NCBI GenBank assembly: GCA_031266415.1
Contig: JAISBB010000001.1
Span: 62,001 to 126,000 of the forward strand
Direction of reading: 5' to 3'
DNA: 64,000 nt
Source of the DNA: Oscillospiraceae bacterium
GTDB taxonomy: Bacteria; Bacillota; Clostridia; Oscillospirales; Ruminococcaceae
Part shown: piece after piece, positions 1 to 10,794 of the stretch
How positions within the stretch are numbered: the first letter of the stretch is position 1
Layout of the letters: the number at the start of each line of letters is the position of its first letter
The notes under the pieces: model-generated
Told to the model about the DNA's origin: nothing
Database searches by the model: none
What the model saw: only the letters and a program-made list of their open reading frames with translations
Made by a program: the position numbers and the translations under genes

Positions 1-225
1 TTTCCACATCTATTTTTTTCAGGTAGTTCAACATTCGCCTTCTTTGCCCTACCATCTGCAACAACCCTCTTCTGCTGTGATGATCTTTTTTGTTGAGTTT
101 CAAATGCTCTGTAAGATCAAGGATTCTTTTGCTAAGAAGAGCAATTTGAACTTCAGGCGACCCTGTATCATTTTTATGTGAACGATTTTCCTCAATTATT
201 TGTTGTTTTACCTCTTTTTTTATCA
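1..225 (-). CDS. rpsO: 30S ribosomal protein S15 (partial, runs off window start)
   Basis: Reverse complement from ATG at 225 reads [73 protein letters not shown], a classic S15 sequence; not in the ORF track because it is truncated. Confidence 0.95.
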
Positions 226-428
226 TTAAAAAAACGCCTTCCCCTTTTTAAATTTAAAAAGCCAACTAACCCAACATAAAGAGTAAAGAGGACTCTTTTA
301 TATTGCGCAATAACCAGTTAACTTCATTTATTCTATCATATTCTTTGCATTTTGTAAACCACACAGAACTGGCAAACAATAGCGCCAAAAAGCAAAGTTC
401 GCAATAATAATTTTACTACCCAAACAAT

Positions 429-458
429 TTGACAATGACATTCGATTCATGTTAATAT
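429..458 (+). promoter_or_regulatory. sigma70-type promoter for tRNA-Trp/tRNA-Glu
   Basis: TTGACA (429-434), 18-nt spacer, TAATAT (453-458), about 20 nt before the tRNA 5' end. Confidence 0.6.
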
Positions 459-478
459 TACTGGCAACATGCAAACTT

Positions 479-554
479 AGGGGTATAGCTCAGTTGGTAG
501 AGCAGTGGTCTCCAAAACCACGTGCCGAGGGTTCGAGTCCTTCTACCCCTGCCA
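479..554 (+). tRNA. tRNA-Trp (CCA anticodon)
   Basis: Acceptor AGGGGTA/TACCCCT, anticodon loop with CCA, T-arm GAGGGTTCGAGTCCTTC, encoded 3' CCA. Confidence 0.93.
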
Positions 555-565
555 AAAATCAACTT

Positions 566-640
566 GGCCCGTTGGTCAAGAGGTAAAGACGCTGGCCTCT
601 CACGCCGGAATCAAGGGTTCGATTCCCTTACGGGTCACCA
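566..640 (+). tRNA. tRNA-Glu (CTC anticodon)
   Basis: Acceptor GGCCCGT/ACGGGTC, anticodon arm CTGGC-CTCTCAC-GCCGG, T-arm AAGGG-TTCGATT-CCCTT, encoded CCA. Confidence 0.92.
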
Positions 641-1131
641 AAAATGAATGTGTATTTTGCTTGCGCACCTTCTTCTACGGCAGCAAATTACGCATTCCAT
701 CACCGAAATCAAAGGATTCGTTTTCCTTATGGTGAACCAAAAAATGGACGCACATTTCGTCTGCACACCCACTTTTTTGCACAAAAAGCCGTGATTTCAA
801 TGGTTATTTCCGTTGACCAAGTGTTCTCCTCGTTTTGCATCTTGATGCTCCGTTCGAAGCCATATGGGAATATTAGCATGCGGGGTTCCGGTTGGAAACC
901 GATCCATTTTAAATTTGATTCACATTCTCACATGATTTTGATAGGTTTGTTACCGCGTATAAATAGAAAGTTTTGGGGTTTTACAAACGAACCTTAAATG
1001 TCTATCCGGGACCACAATGCGATCCGATGATGATTTTGTCATTCCAAAACGTCGACAAACTTGGACTCGCCTCACGCGAAAGACATAACGAAAAAGGTGC
1101 GCTCTTCACACACCTTGAGTCACCCGTTTGA

Positions 1132-1503
1132 TTAAATCAGCTCGATTATTACCATTTCAGCGGCATCGCCCTTTCTGGGGCCAAGCCTAGTAATTCTTGT
1201 GTAGCCGCCGTTAACTTCCATATATTTTGGCACAATCTCATCAAATAATCTCTTCACAACATTCTCTTTTGTTAAGTAAGAAAAAACCTTTCTTTTAGAA
1301 TTAAGACTGGCATTTTTCCCGATTGAAATAATTTTTTCTGCCGCAGACCTAATTTCTTTTGCGCGCGTAAGCGTTGTTTCTATTTTACCTTTTTCAAGCA
1401 AAAACGTCACTAATCCCCGAAGCATCGCCCTTCTGTGATTTGCGGTTCTGCCTAATTTCCTAGCCACAAGTACGTTCGCTCCCTTCCAACCAAATAAATA
1501 CAC
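1132..1503 (-). CDS. rplQ: 50S ribosomal protein L17 (start probably GTG at 1467)
   Basis: [38 protein letters not shown]..., first gene downstream of rpoA. Confidence 0.95.
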   Translation of the reverse strand: MYLFGWKGANVLVARKLGRTANHRRAMLRGLVTFLLEKGKIETTLTRAKEIRSAAEKIISIGKNASLNSKRKVFSYLTKENVVKRLFDEIVPKYMEVNGGYTRITRLGPRKGDAAEMVIIELI

Positions 1504-1530
1504 ATAATAAAATTCCCATTTTTAATTTTT

Positions 1531-2511
1531 TTATTTCCCGTTTCTGCCAAGCCTGGAATCATGCGCATCTTCGCAAACAAACATATCAAAACCCAAAGCA
1601 TGCACTTTTTCAAACACTTCATCCATGGACTTTTTCCCCAAGTTTTTTATTTTAAAGAAATTTTCTTCTTTCACTTTCAGCAAATCCCTCAAACAATTAA
1701 TTCCAACACGTTTAAGGCAATTAAACGCACGAACAGAAAGTTCCATTTCTTCCAAGGTCAAGTTTTGCACTTTATCTTTTTCGCTAAGCAATACAGAAGC
1801 ACCACTACAACTAGAACCCGATTCAGAAATCCCCACAAGTAAGTTCAAGTGGTCCATGAGTATTTTTGCGGCATTAGAAACAGCCTCGTTAATTTGTATA
1901 CTTCCATCTACCCAAAGCTCAAGAACTAATTTATCATAATCTGTTACCTGACCAACACGCGTGTTTTCAACAAAATAATTAACTCTACAAACCGGTGTAA
2001 ATATACTGTCTATTGCAATACTTCCAATTTCTTGGCACACCCGTTGCTTATTTTTTTCTGCTGGCAAATAACCAATCCCTTCGTTAACCACCAGCTCCAT
2101 AGAAATCGTCGCATCATCAGAAAGGGTTGCAATGTGTAAATCTGGATTTAAAATATCAACTTCGGGATCATATTTTATCATTCCAGCCGTTAACTCGCCC
2201 TTACTATGGGCTTCCAAATACAGTACTTTTGGCGCAGATCCATAAAATTTGAATCTTATCCCTTTTATGTTTAAAATAATTTCCGCCACATCTTCTTTGA
2301 TTCCCGAGATTGTAGAAAATTCATGTGAAACACCCTCTATTTTCACCGAAGTAACCGCAACTCCAGGCAGTGAAGAAAGTAGCACACGCCTAAGACTGTT
2401 CCCTAAAGTAATACCAAACCCAGGCCCTAAAGGTCCAATAATAACTTTGCCATATTTACCATCAGCAGCCACTTCTAAAACATCAACTCTTACATTATCT
2501 AAGTCTATCAA
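1531..2511 (-). CDS. rpoA: DNA-directed RNA polymerase subunit alpha
   Basis: GPLGPGFGITLGNSLRRVLLSSLPG N-terminal domain and helix-hairpin-helix C-terminal domain. Confidence 0.97.
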   Translation of the reverse strand: MIDLDNVRVDVLEVAADGKYGKVIIGPLGPGFGITLGNSLRRVLLSSLPGVAVTSVKIEGVSHEFSTISGIKEDVAEIILNIKGIRFKFYGSAPKVLYLEAHSKGELTAGMIKYDPEVDILNPDLHIATLSDDATISMELVVNEGIGYLPAEKNKQRVCQEIGSIAIDSIFTPVCRVNYFVENTRVGQVTDYDKLVLELWVDGSIQINEAVSNAAKILMDHLNLLVGISESGSSCSGASVLLSEKDKVQNLTLEEMELSVRAFNCLKRVGINCLRDLLKVKEENFFKIKNLGKKSMDEVFEKVHALGFDMFVCEDAHDSRLGRNGK

Positions 2512-2550
2512 CCGATATCCTCCTCTTAAGGCATACTAACAGTTCTTAAA

Positions 2551-3171
2551 TTACTTTGAATAAAGCTCAACAATCAAATGTTCAGAAACTTCCAAATCAA
2601 TATCTTCTCGGTTTGGAAGCGTTAACACTGTTGCTTTCATTTCATCCACTGAAATCCATTGAGGAACAGTAACTAATCTTTTTTTATCCAATAAAATTTT
2701 CATTTTGGCATTTTCGGCACTTTTGGGTTTAACTGCAACAACATCTCCACATTTAAGCAAAATTGAAGGGATATTTGCTTTGTTCCCATTAACAGTAAAA
2801 TGCCCATGGCGCACAAGTTGCCGTGCTTCTTTACGAGAAAATGCAAAACCAGCCCTATAAACTACGTTATCTAATCTACTCTCCAAAAGTCGCAAAAAAT
2901 TCTCACCAGTTATTCCTTGTTTTCGCTCCGCCATATCAAAATATTTGGAAAATTGACTCTCCAAAATTCCATAAAAACGTCGCGCTTTCTGTTTTTCACG
3001 CAACTGCAATCCATATTCAGATTGTTTTTTCCTTCCCTTGCCATGTTGACCCGGCAAACTGTTGCGCCGTGTAATTGCACATTTCGAAGAATAACATCGC
3101 TCGCCCTTCAAAAATAATTTTTGCGCTTCTCTTCTACAAAGCTTACACATTGCTCCAATATATCTTGCCAT
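2551..3171 (-). CDS. rpsD: 30S ribosomal protein S4 (zinc-binding type)
   Basis: [44 protein letters not shown]. Confidence 0.96.
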   Translation of the reverse strand: MARYIGAMCKLCRREAQKLFLKGERCYSSKCAITRRNSLPGQHGKGRKKQSEYGLQLREKQKARRFYGILESQFSKYFDMAERKQGITGENFLRLLESRLDNVVYRAGFAFSRKEARQLVRHGHFTVNGNKANIPSILLKCGDVVAVKPKSAENAKMKILLDKKRLVTVPQWISVDEMKATVLTLPNREDIDLEVSEHLIVELYSK

Positions 3172-3185
3172 CTTTTCACCCCTTG

Positions 3186-3260
3186 CTTCAACTTAAACTT
3201 TCCTTCGTTTTTGTGCCCGGCAACCATTGTGGGGAACTAACTCTAAACATTCTTAATTAC
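3186..3260 (-). pseudogene. Degenerate partial copy of the rpsK 3' end
   Basis: CTTCAACTTAAACT..TTCGTTTT..GCCCGGCAACCATTGTGGGGAACT..TTAATTAC closely matches the rpsK 3' end about 100 bp away (3287-3359); frame disrupted. Confidence 0.75.
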
Positions 3261-3293
3261 CACAAATTGCCATATTTTTATCCATTCTTCAAC

Positions 3294-3698
3294 TTAAACT
3301 CTTCTTCGTTTTGGCGCTCGGCAACCGTTGTGGGGAATTGGGGTAACATCTTTAATTACATTAATTTCAAGTCCTGCAGATTGTAAAGCTCTAATGGCAG
3401 CTTCCCTTCCAGAACCTGCTCCTTTAACAAATACTTCCACAGACTTAAGACCGCATTCCATTGCTGATTTTGCAGCAGATTCCGCCGCCATCTGCGCCGC
3501 AAATGGTGTTGACTTTCTAGAACCTTTAAACCCCAAATTCCCAGCACTAGCCCAAGAAATCACATTCCCTTGAACGTCAGAAATGGAAACGATTGTATTG
3601 TTAAATGTTGATTGGATATGTGCAATTCCCTTATCAATATTTCTTCTTTTTACTGCTCTTTTAGCACGCAGATTTTTCTTGGCCGAAGCCCTTGCCAT
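3294..3698 (-). CDS. rpsK: 30S ribosomal protein S11
   Basis: [30 protein letters not shown]...[18 protein letters not shown]. Confidence 0.97.
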   Translation of the reverse strand: MARASAKKNLRAKRAVKRRNIDKGIAHIQSTFNNTIVSISDVQGNVISWASAGNLGFKGSRKSTPFAAQMAAESAAKSAMECGLKSVEVFVKGAGSGREAAIRALQSAGLEINVIKDVTPIPHNGCRAPKRRRV

Positions 3699-3716
3699 GA
3701 AATCACCTCCTATTCC

Positions 3717-4085
3717 CTACTTTTTCTTGTTTGCCACTGTTTTGCGCGGACCCTTCGCTGTTCTTGCATTCGTTTTCGTTCGTTGCCCACGCACTGGCAA
3801 GCCTTTTCTGTGCCGAATTCCACGGTAACAACCAATTTCGATCAAACGCTTTACATTTAAAGCAACTTGCCTTCTAAGGTCACCTTCCACAGAGAGATTC
3901 TTACTAATATATTCTCTTATCTTTGCCAAATCACCATCATTAATATCTTTCACGCGTATATCTGGGTTAACTCCAACTTTTAATAAGATTGCACTAGATA
4001 AAGATCTCCCAATCCCATAAATGTAAGTCAACCCTATCGCAATCCTTTTATTCCGTGGCAAATCAACCCCTGCAATTCGCGCCAT
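3717..4085 (-). CDS. rpsM: 30S ribosomal protein S13
   Basis: [26 protein letters not shown]...[26 protein letters not shown]. Confidence 0.97.
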   Translation of the reverse strand: MARIAGVDLPRNKRIAIGLTYIYGIGRSLSSAILLKVGVNPDIRVKDINDGDLAKIREYISKNLSVEGDLRRQVALNVKRLIEIGCYRGIRHRKGLPVRGQRTKTNARTAKGPRKTVANKKK

Positions 4086-4100
4086 AAAAAAACACCTCCT

Positions 4101-4214
4101 TTAGCCTTGTCTTTGTTTATGTTTTGGATTTTTGCATATAACCATAATTCGACCTTTTCGTTTTATTATTTTACATTTTTCACACATTGACTTTACTGAA
4201 GGCCTGACTTTCAT
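4101..4214 (-). CDS. rpmJ: 50S ribosomal protein L36 (37 aa)
   Basis: My own translation: [37 protein letters not shown]; below the ORF-track length cutoff. Confidence 0.96.
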   Translation of the reverse strand: MKVRPSVKSMCEKCKIIKRKGRIMVICKNPKHKQRQG

Positions 4215-4241
4215 TTTTTAATCTCCTTTCAAGCTACAACA

Positions 4242-4460
4242 TCACTTAGAGCGCCAGGTTATTCGCCCTTTATCAAGATCATATGGTGACATTTCAACAA
4301 TCACCTTATCTCCTGCCAATATCCTAATGTAATTCATTCTAAGCTTTCCAGAGATGTGTGCAAGAATTTTATGTCCGTTTTCCAATTCAACAACAAACCA
4401 AGCATTTGGTAATGTTTCCAAAACTTTCCCTTCAACTTCAATAACATCTGTTTTCGCCAA
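4242..4460 (-). CDS. infA: Translation initiation factor IF-1 (TTG start, 72 aa)
   Basis: (M)[70 protein letters not shown]-rich SD upstream of TTG at 4460; the ORF track starts further upstream at 4499. Confidence 0.93.
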   Translation of the reverse strand: MAKTDVIEVEGKVLETLPNAWFVVELENGHKILAHISGKLRMNYIRILAGDKVIVEMSPYDLDKGRITWRSK

Positions 4461-4491
4461 ACACAACAACCCCCACAAACACGCAAATTTT

Positions 4492-4722
4492 TTATGCAAA
4501 CCTCTTCAAAGATTCTTTTAACCTCTTGTTGCCTAAAAAACAATCGTTGCTTAAAACAATTTTTGTTTCACTAACGTGCTTTATTTTTTTCTTTTTCGGC
4601 TTTTCCAGTTTTCGCAAATCTCCATCCACCAAAAAACAATATATATTGTCAAAATCAACAACAGCAAAAAAAGCACCCTTATCTCTACCGGCAAGAGACT
4701 TAACCACTCTACCTTTTTCCAT
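4492..4722 (-). CDS. KOW-domain RNA-binding protein (L14e/L6e/L27e-like)
   Basis: [50 protein letters not shown], between map and infA as in many Clostridia. Confidence 0.75.
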   Translation of the reverse strand: MEKGRVVKSLAGRDKGAFFAVVDFDNIYCFLVDGDLRKLEKPKKKKIKHVSETKIVLSNDCFLGNKRLKESLKRFA

Positions 4723-4724
4723 TC

Positions 4725-5495
4725 TTAAACCCTCGTTAATACCTGCGGTCCCAAATCTGTGATTAAGATTGTATGTTCAAAATGTGCGGAAAAACTACTG
4801 TCGCGCGTTACAACACCCCAGCCATTTTTTTGCATCTTTACGTAACTTTTCCCCATATTTATCATCGGTTCCACCGCCAAAGTCATCCCGGCAACCAATT
4901 GCGCTCCCTGTCTTAGTTCGCCACAATTTGGAACAGGAGGTTCTTCGTGAAGATTTCTACCAACTCCATGCCCAACATACTCTTTAACCACAGAAAAACC
5001 AGCGCTTTCTGCATTTAACTGAACGGCATGTGATATATCACCAACATAACCACCAACTACCGCCATATCAATTCCACATTGCAAACACCTTTTGGTTGTG
5101 GCAAGCAATCGTGCCACCTCTTCGCAAATTCTTCCAACGGCAAATGTTGCAGCATTGTCGCTGTGAAACCCATTAAAAAATGCACCAACATCAACACTAA
5201 CAATGTCTCCTTCTTTAAGTACTCGTGTTGCCGAAGGGATGCCATGAATTACTTCTTCATTAACAGAAACACAAGCACTTGCAGGGAATCCGCTGTAATT
5301 TAAAAACGATGGAGTTGCTTTTTGTGAAATTATATAATCATGAACAACTTTATTAATGTAAGCTGTTGTAATTCCCGGCGCTACACTTTCGCCAGCTATT
5401 TTAAGTGCTTGCGCCGCAATTCGGCAAGATTCTCTCATAATTTCTATTTCTTCCGCCGATTTTACAATAATCATCTCATAAGTTCCCCAATACAC
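4725..5495 (-). CDS. map: Type I methionyl aminopeptidase (start probably 5474)
   Basis: DVGAFFNGFHSDNAATF, GHGVGRNLHEEPPVPN, VEPMI, FEHTI metal-site motifs. Confidence 0.95.
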   Translation of the reverse strand: MYWGTYEMIIVKSAEEIEIMRESCRIAAQALKIAGESVAPGITTAYINKVVHDYIISQKATPSFLNYSGFPASACVSVNEEVIHGIPSATRVLKEGDIVSVDVGAFFNGFHSDNAATFAVGRICEEVARLLATTKRCLQCGIDMAVVGGYVGDISHAVQLNAESAGFSVVKEYVGHGVGRNLHEEPPVPNCGELRQGAQLVAGMTLAVEPMINMGKSYVKMQKNGWGVVTRDSSFSAHFEHTILITDLGPQVLTRV

Positions 5496-6088
5496 TTCAC
5501 TAAAGACTCCGTTACCTTTTCAATCTCACAGTCTCCTTCAATTCTTTTCAGCAAATTTTTCTCTTCATAATAACTAACTAAAGGCTCTGTACATTTATGA
5601 TATAAATTGAGCCTTTCTTGGATCACTCCTTCATTGTCATCTGCTCGTTTTTCTAAAATACCACCACAGCACTCACATACTTTTGGACCTCCCGCAATAT
5701 ACGGGGCACCACATTTACAACAAATTAATCGACTTTGAATCCGCTTTTTCGCCACCTCATCTGAAACAGTTATATAAATAACACAATCTAAATGCACACC
5801 ATTATTTTCAAGGATGCCCACTTGTTCTATTGTTCTTGGCACTCCATCTAAAATATATTCCTCGCATACTAATTTTTTTAATTCTTCAATAACTAATCTT
5901 ACCACAAATTCGTCAGAAGCAAACCGTCCATTGCTTAAACCAGCAAGTTCGTCATTCGCAATTCCTGATTTTAAACACCTTCGAAGAATATCACCAGAGG
6001 CAACAATCGGCATTCCAAATCGTTCTGAAATAATACGACTTTGAACTCCTTTCCCAGCTCCTGGTGCCCCCAACAATATTAATTTCAT
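5471..6088 (-). CDS. adk: Adenylate kinase (zinc-LID type)
   Basis: GAPGAGKGVQS P-loop; CCKCGAPY...CECCG zinc LID. Confidence 0.95.
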   Translation of the reverse strand: MKLILLGAPGAGKGVQSRIISERFGMPIVASGDILRRCLKSGIANDELAGLSNGRFASDEFVVRLVIEELKKLVCEEYILDGVPRTIEQVGILENNGVHLDCVIYITVSDEVAKKRIQSRLICCKCGAPYIAGGPKVCECCGGILEKRADDNEGVIQERLNLYHKCTEPLVSYYEEKNLLKRIEGDCEIEKVTESLVKCIGELMR

Positions 6089-6116
6089 GTGTTTTCAACT
6101 CCTCATTCACTTAACA

Positions 6117-7418
6117 TCATTCTAAAAACCCTTTATATTGCTTCATCATCGTCATGGATTCTAATTGTTTCATTGTATCTAATGCAACTCCAATAACAAT
6201 AAGGATGGTTGTTCCTCCTAAAGAAATATTCACTCTCGTAAACATTCCTATTATCATCGGTAAAATGGCAATAACTCCTAAAAAAATTGCACCTACTAAA
6301 GTTACTTTTGAAATAACTTTATTTAAAAATTCGGCCGTTTGTGCCCCCGGGCGAATCCCAGGAATAGTCCCATTGTTTTTTCTCAAATTATTCGCTATTT
6401 CAATCGGATTATATTGCATAGAAACATAAAAATAATTAAACCCAATAATTAAAAGGAAATAAAGAACGGAATAAATTAATGTTCCGTGCTCCAAAATCCC
6501 CAAAAACTTCCCTAGCCATTTTTTTTCTTCCACATCAATAAAAGCCTTTAATAAACTAAAAAACGCCAAAAATGAGGAAGCAAATATAATTGGCATAACA
6601 CCTGCCATGTTAACTTTTATTGGGATGTGCGAGTTTTGTCCACCATACATTTTTTTTCCAACAACTCTTTGGGCATATTGAATTGGCAACCTACGTTCTG
6701 CATTTGTCATAAACACGGTGAAAGCAGTAATTAATATGAAAGCCAACACTAATAAAATTGCCAAAATAATCTGTGTTGCGCCACCTTGCATCAACTCATA
6801 AATCTTGCCAATCGCTGCAGGTCCCCTAGAAAGAATCCCAGCAAACAGAACAACTGAAACCCCATTCCCAATTCCCTTTTCATTTATCCGTTCGCCAAGC
6901 CACATCACCAAAGCACTTCCAGCAGTGAAAACAGTAACAATAACAACCGCGGCAAAAAAACCAGCAAAACCACCATAATAAGCCAAAACCCGATCTGAAA
7001 ACATTGTATTCCCGCCTTTTAGCAAAAACCAAAAAGCAACAGATTGAACAAGCCCCAACACCACAGTAAAATAACGCGTTGCCTTATTTAATTTTTTTTG
7101 CCCCTGGGCACCTTCTCTTGCAATTCGCTCTAACGCTGGGATTCCGAAAGTTAACAATTGAATAACAATTGAAGCAGTTATGTAAGGTGAAATCGACATT
7201 GAAAAGATTGTAACCCGAGAAAAAGCTCCTCCGGTAAATGCATCTATATAACTAAAAAAATTATTTTGATCGAGGGTAATTCGCTTTATTGCATCAAATT
7301 TGAGAAAAGGAACCGGAATTGTTGATCCTATTCTAAAAACCAAAATTATTAAAATAGTATACAATAACTTTTTTCTCAAATCCGGAAGTTTAAATATATT
7401 TTTTAAAACGTTAAACAA
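6117..7418 (-). CDS. secY: Preprotein translocase subunit SecY
   Basis: Ten-TM protein in spc operon position; GIGNGVSVVLFAGI, GIRPGAQTAEFLNKVI. Confidence 0.96.
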   Translation of the reverse strand: MFNVLKNIFKLPDLRKKLLYTILIILVFRIGSTIPVPFLKFDAIKRITLDQNNFFSYIDAFTGGAFSRVTIFSMSISPYITASIVIQLLTFGIPALERIAREGAQGQKKLNKATRYFTVVLGLVQSVAFWFLLKGGNTMFSDRVLAYYGGFAGFFAAVVIVTVFTAGSALVMWLGERINEKGIGNGVSVVLFAGILSRGPAAIGKIYELMQGGATQIILAILLVLAFILITAFTVFMTNAERRLPIQYAQRVVGKKMYGGQNSHIPIKVNMAGVMPIIFASSFLAFFSLLKAFIDVEEKKWLGKFLGILEHGTLIYSVLYFLLIIGFNYFYVSMQYNPIEIANNLRKNNGTIPGIRPGAQTAEFLNKVISKVTLVGAIFLGVIAILPMIIGMFTRVNISLGGTTILIVIGVALDTMKQLESMTMMKQYKGFLE

Positions 7419-7868
7419 TCATTTCACCTCAATTCTGCCGCCTGCTTTTTCTATTTTCTCTTTTGCGGATTTTGAAAATGCAGCTACTCTAATCTCCAGT
7501 TTTTTGCTAAGTTCTCCATTCCCAAGAATTTTTACTCCTGATAGCAATTTTTTAACTAGACCCATTTTTAATATTTTTTGTGTGTCCACAACATCTCCAT
7601 CATTAAATTTTTCATTAAGATCTTGCACATTTAAGATTGCATATTTAGTTGAAAAAATATTTACGAACCCTCTTTTCGGCAATCTTCTATAAAGCGGCAT
7701 CTGGCCACCCTCAAACCCAGGGCGAACACCACCACCGGATCTTGCATTTTGACCTTTGTGCCCCTTCCCTGCTGTTTTCCCATTTCCAGAACCCGGCCCT
7801 CTACCTTTTCTAAATGCTTTTTTACGCGAACCAACAGCAGGCGAAAGTTCATGCAACCTCATCCTCAT
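7419..7868 (-). CDS. rplO: 50S ribosomal protein L15
   Basis: [64 protein letters not shown]. Confidence 0.96.
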   Translation of the reverse strand: MRMRLHELSPAVGSRKKAFRKGRGPGSGNGKTAGKGHKGQNARSGGGVRPGFEGGQMPLYRRLPKRGFVNIFSTKYAILNVQDLNEKFNDGDVVDTQKILKMGLVKKLLSGVKILGNGELSKKLEIRVAAFSKSAKEKIEKAGGRIEVK

Positions 7869-8089
7869 AATCCTCCTTGCGAGCAGCTAACTTTAACCAG
7901 GTGCAAAATTTTAGCAATTTTCCCATTAAGGGCATTATTTTCCACATGAATAACTTTATCTCCAATTTTGTGCAACCCTAAAGAGTGAACTGTTGTAACA
8001 TGACTTTTTTTTCTGCCTATTAAACTCTTTACCAATTTAATTTGCAAACTACCACACACTACAGATTCTTCTTGCTTCATATCTTTCAC
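7865..8089 (-). CDS. rpmD: 50S ribosomal protein L30
   Basis: [53 protein letters not shown]. Confidence 0.93.
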   Translation of the reverse strand: MKDMKQEESVVCGSLQIKLVKSLIGRKKSHVTTVHSLGLHKIGDKVIHVENNALNGKIAKILHLVKVSCSQGGL

Positions 8090-8604
8090 CTCTTTCGCAC
8101 TAAAATATCTTTAACAGATTTTTCTCTCATTGCCGCCACTTGCTCTGGACTTCTAAGTTGCTTAAGACCCTCAAAAGTCGCACGAACAACATTGCAAGGG
8201 TTGTTTGTTCTCAAAGATTTCGTTCTAATATCTTTAACACCCAAAACCTCTAACACCGCACGCATAGAACCTCCAGCAATTACGCCGGTTCCTTCTCCAG
8301 CTGGTTTCATCAACACCCTACCAGCACAAAAACACCCAATCACTTCATGTGGAATGGTTTTCCCACGCAATGGGATTTTAATCAAATTTTTTTTTGCTTC
8401 TTCAATTCCTTTTCTAACAGCTTCCGGTACTTCTGCAGCCTTCCCCATACCAAAGCCAACCGAACCACTTTCGTCACCCACAACAACCAAAGCAGAAAAC
8501 TTGAAAATTCGGCCACCTTTAACCGTTTTCGCAACTCTATTAACAGCTACTACTTTTTCTTTCAGCAACTTTACATCAACGTTTTTCTTGTCTGACATTG
8601 CCAA
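8086..8604 (-). CDS. rpsE: 30S ribosomal protein S5
   Basis: [61 protein letters not shown]. Confidence 0.96.
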   Translation of the reverse strand: MAMSDKKNVDVKLLKEKVVAVNRVAKTVKGGRIFKFSALVVVGDESGSVGFGMGKAAEVPEAVRKGIEEAKKNLIKIPLRGKTIPHEVIGCFCAGRVLMKPAGEGTGVIAGGSMRAVLEVLGVKDIRTKSLRTNNPCNVVRATFEGLKQLRSPEQVAAMREKSVKDILVRKR

Positions 8605-8648
8605 AAATCACCACCTCCCGCATTCAAAACTTTTCAACAATCAAACAA

Positions 8649-8999
8649 CTAAAATTCAAGTCCACCTTCGCGTGCTCCATCCGCCAATTCTTTCACGCGG
8701 CCATGGTAAAGGTACCCACCACGGTCAAAAACAACAGCACTTATACCAATATTTTTTGCTTTTTTCGCAACCAATAAGCCAATTGCATGCGCAGCGTTTT
8801 TGTCCCCGCCATACCCATTAAATTCGGGTTCCATTGTTGAAGCACAAGCCAGTGTAACACCTTTATCATCATCTATAATTTGCACATAAATATGTTTCGC
8901 AGACTTAAACACATTAAGTCGCGGTCTTTCTTTAGTTCCTTTTATTTTTTTTCGGACAACAAAATGTCGTTTTTTTCGCGCAGCAATTGATTTGGGCAT
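8649..8999 (-). CDS. rplR: 50S ribosomal protein L18
   Basis: [31 protein letters not shown]...[28 protein letters not shown]. Confidence 0.96.
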   Translation of the reverse strand: MPKSIAARKKRHFVVRKKIKGTKERPRLNVFKSAKHIYVQIIDDDKGVTLACASTMEPEFNGYGGDKNAAHAIGLLVAKKAKNIGISAVVFDRGGYLYHGRVKELADGAREGGLEF

Positions 9000-9012
9000 A
9001 CCTCAACACTCC

Positions 9013-9558
9013 TTATTTCTTCCCTTTGCCAGCTTTCCCAGCTTTCCTCCGAATTACTTCATTACTGTATTTAATTCCTTTTCCTTTATATGGTTCCGGT
9101 AACCTCTTACGGCGAATTTCGGCAGCAACTTGCCCAACCTCTTGCTTGTCAATTCCACTAACAATAATTTTATTTTGATTTGGGACATCAATGTTAATTC
9201 CGTCTATCGCTGGAATAATCACTTGATGCGAATACCCAAGCACCATAATTAATTTGTCACCTTGTTTAGAAACACGGTACCCAACACCATTAACATCTAA
9301 TTCTTTGGCAAATCCCTTGGTAACGCCTTCTATCATGTTCGCAATTAAAGTTCTTGTTAACCCATGCAAACTTTTGTGCTTCTTTGCGTCTGAAGGCCTT
9401 TTCACCGTCACAAAACCATCAGCAAGTTCAACAATCATATCTTTAACATAGTTTAAATTCAATTTCCCTTTCGGGCCAGAAACACAAACAGAATCAGAAT
9501 CAATACTCACATTAACTCCGGCAGGAACTGGAATCGGCAATCTTCCAATACGCGACAC
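9013..9558 (-). CDS. rplF: 50S ribosomal protein L6
   Basis: MSRIGRLPIPVPAGV...RRLPEPYKGKGIKYSNEVIRRKAGKAGKGKK. Confidence 0.96.
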   Translation of the reverse strand: MSRIGRLPIPVPAGVNVSIDSDSVCVSGPKGKLNLNYVKDMIVELADGFVTVKRPSDAKKHKSLHGLTRTLIANMIEGVTKGFAKELDVNGVGYRVSKQGDKLIMVLGYSHQVIIPAIDGINIDVPNQNKIIVSGIDKQEVGQVAAEIRRKRLPEPYKGKGIKYSNEVIRRKAGKAGKGKK

Positions 9559-9570
9559 AAAAACACCCCT

Positions 9571-9969
9571 TTACCACACAAACGCAAGCACTTCGCCACC
9601 AACATTTGCGCTACGTGCTTCTTTATCTGTCATAACGCCTTTAGGAGTTGAAAGAATAGCCACTCCTAACCCCTTTAATACTTTGGGGATATCCGCACAA
9701 CCGGTATAAATTCGAAGTCCTGGTTTTGAAACTCGGCGCAACCCCGTAATAACCTGCTTACGCCCCTCACCATATTTCAAAATTATTCTAATAATTCCTT
9801 GCTTTTTATCGTTCATAACTTCAAATTTTCTTATATATCCTTCATTAAGAAGAATCTCAGCTATTGCCTTTTTTATTTTTGATGCAGGGATTTCTACCGC
9901 ATTATGTTTAGCAGCATTGGCGTTTCTTATTCGCGTTAACATATCGGCAATCGCATCCGTTATCTGCAT
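9571..9969 (-). CDS. rpsH: 30S ribosomal protein S8
   Basis: [22 protein letters not shown]...[28 protein letters not shown]. Confidence 0.96.
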   Translation of the reverse strand: MQITDAIADMLTRIRNANAAKHNAVEIPASKIKKAIAEILLNEGYIRKFEVMNDKKQGIIRIILKYGEGRKQVITGLRRVSKPGLRIYTGCADIPKVLKGLGVAILSTPKGVMTDKEARSANVGGEVLAFVW

Positions 9970-10012
9970 TAGTTACCCTCCTTTGCTGAGTTCGCAACCA
10001 ACCCAACACAAA

Positions 10013-10198
10013 CTACCAACTTGCTTTTCGAAGTCCAGGAATATACCCTTTATATGCTAATTCTCTAAAACATATGCGGCAAACTCCAAATTTCCTAAGT
10101 ACAGCATGTGGCCTTCCGCAAATCTGGCACCTTGTATATTCACGAGTTGAAAATTTTGCCGGCCTTTTTTGTTTTGCAATCATTGATTTTTTCGCCAC
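10013..10198 (-). CDS. rpsN: 30S ribosomal protein S14 type Z (zinc-binding)
   Basis: 61 aa, [38 protein letters not shown]. Confidence 0.96.
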   Translation of the reverse strand: MAKKSMIAKQKRPAKFSTREYTRCQICGRPHAVLRKFGVCRICFRELAYKGYIPGLRKASW

Positions 10199-10212
10199 AA
10201 CATACCCTCCTG

Positions 10213-10794
10213 CTAAACTTTTTTAAACGGTGCTCCCATTAAAGAAAGAAGCTCACGTGCCTCTTCATCGGTTTTTGCTGTTGTCACAAAACAAATATCC
10301 ATACCCCTTAACTTATCAATTTTTTCATAATCTATTTCTGGAAAAATCAATTGTTCTTTAACACCTAAATTGAAATTTCCTCGCCCATCAAAAGAATTGG
10401 GGTTAATGCCTCTAAAATCTCTAACTCGTGGCAACCCTACACTAAAAAACTTATTAACAAACTCATACATTTTGTCACGCCGAAGAGTTACTTTTGCTCC
10501 AATTTTCATCCCAATTCGCAACTTAAAATTGGCAACTGCTTTTTTAGCTCTACAAATAACTGCCTTCTGGCCTGTGATAGCTGTAAGGTCAGAAACAATT
10601 GCATCTATTATTTTTTGTCCATCGCGCGCTTCGCCATCACTAACATTAACTACAACTTTTTCTAACTTTGGTACTTGCATAACATTTGTGTATCCAAATT
10701 TTTCCATAAGTGCGGGAACAATTTCATTTTCATATTTTTCTTTTAATTTGCTCGCCACCACACTTTGCCCCCTTCTCAGAAAGTTCCACCACAA
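10213..10794 (-). CDS. rplE: 50S ribosomal protein L5
   Basis: [34 protein letters not shown]...[30 protein letters not shown]. Confidence 0.96.
   Translation of the reverse strand: MWWNFLRRGQSVVASKLKEKYENEIVPALMEKFGYTNVMQVPKLEKVVVNVSDGEARDGQKIIDAIVSDLTAITGQKAVICRAKKAVANFKLRIGMKIGAKVTLRRDKMYEFVNKFFSVGLPRVRDFRGINPNSFDGRGNFNLGVKEQLIFPEIDYEKIDKLRGMDICFVTTAKTDEEARELLSLMGAPFKKV

Noticed and set aside
505-735. 76-aa ORF spanning tRNA-Trp and tRNA-Glu
   Set aside because: Reads straight through two well-folded tRNA genes
644-997. 117-aa plus-strand ORF after tRNA-Glu
   Set aside because: Overlaps the tRNA-like remnant, has no family resemblance and no SD; treated as a chance ORF
8042-8821. 259-aa plus-strand ORF
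   Set aside because: Antisense to rpsE/rplR, which are unambiguous
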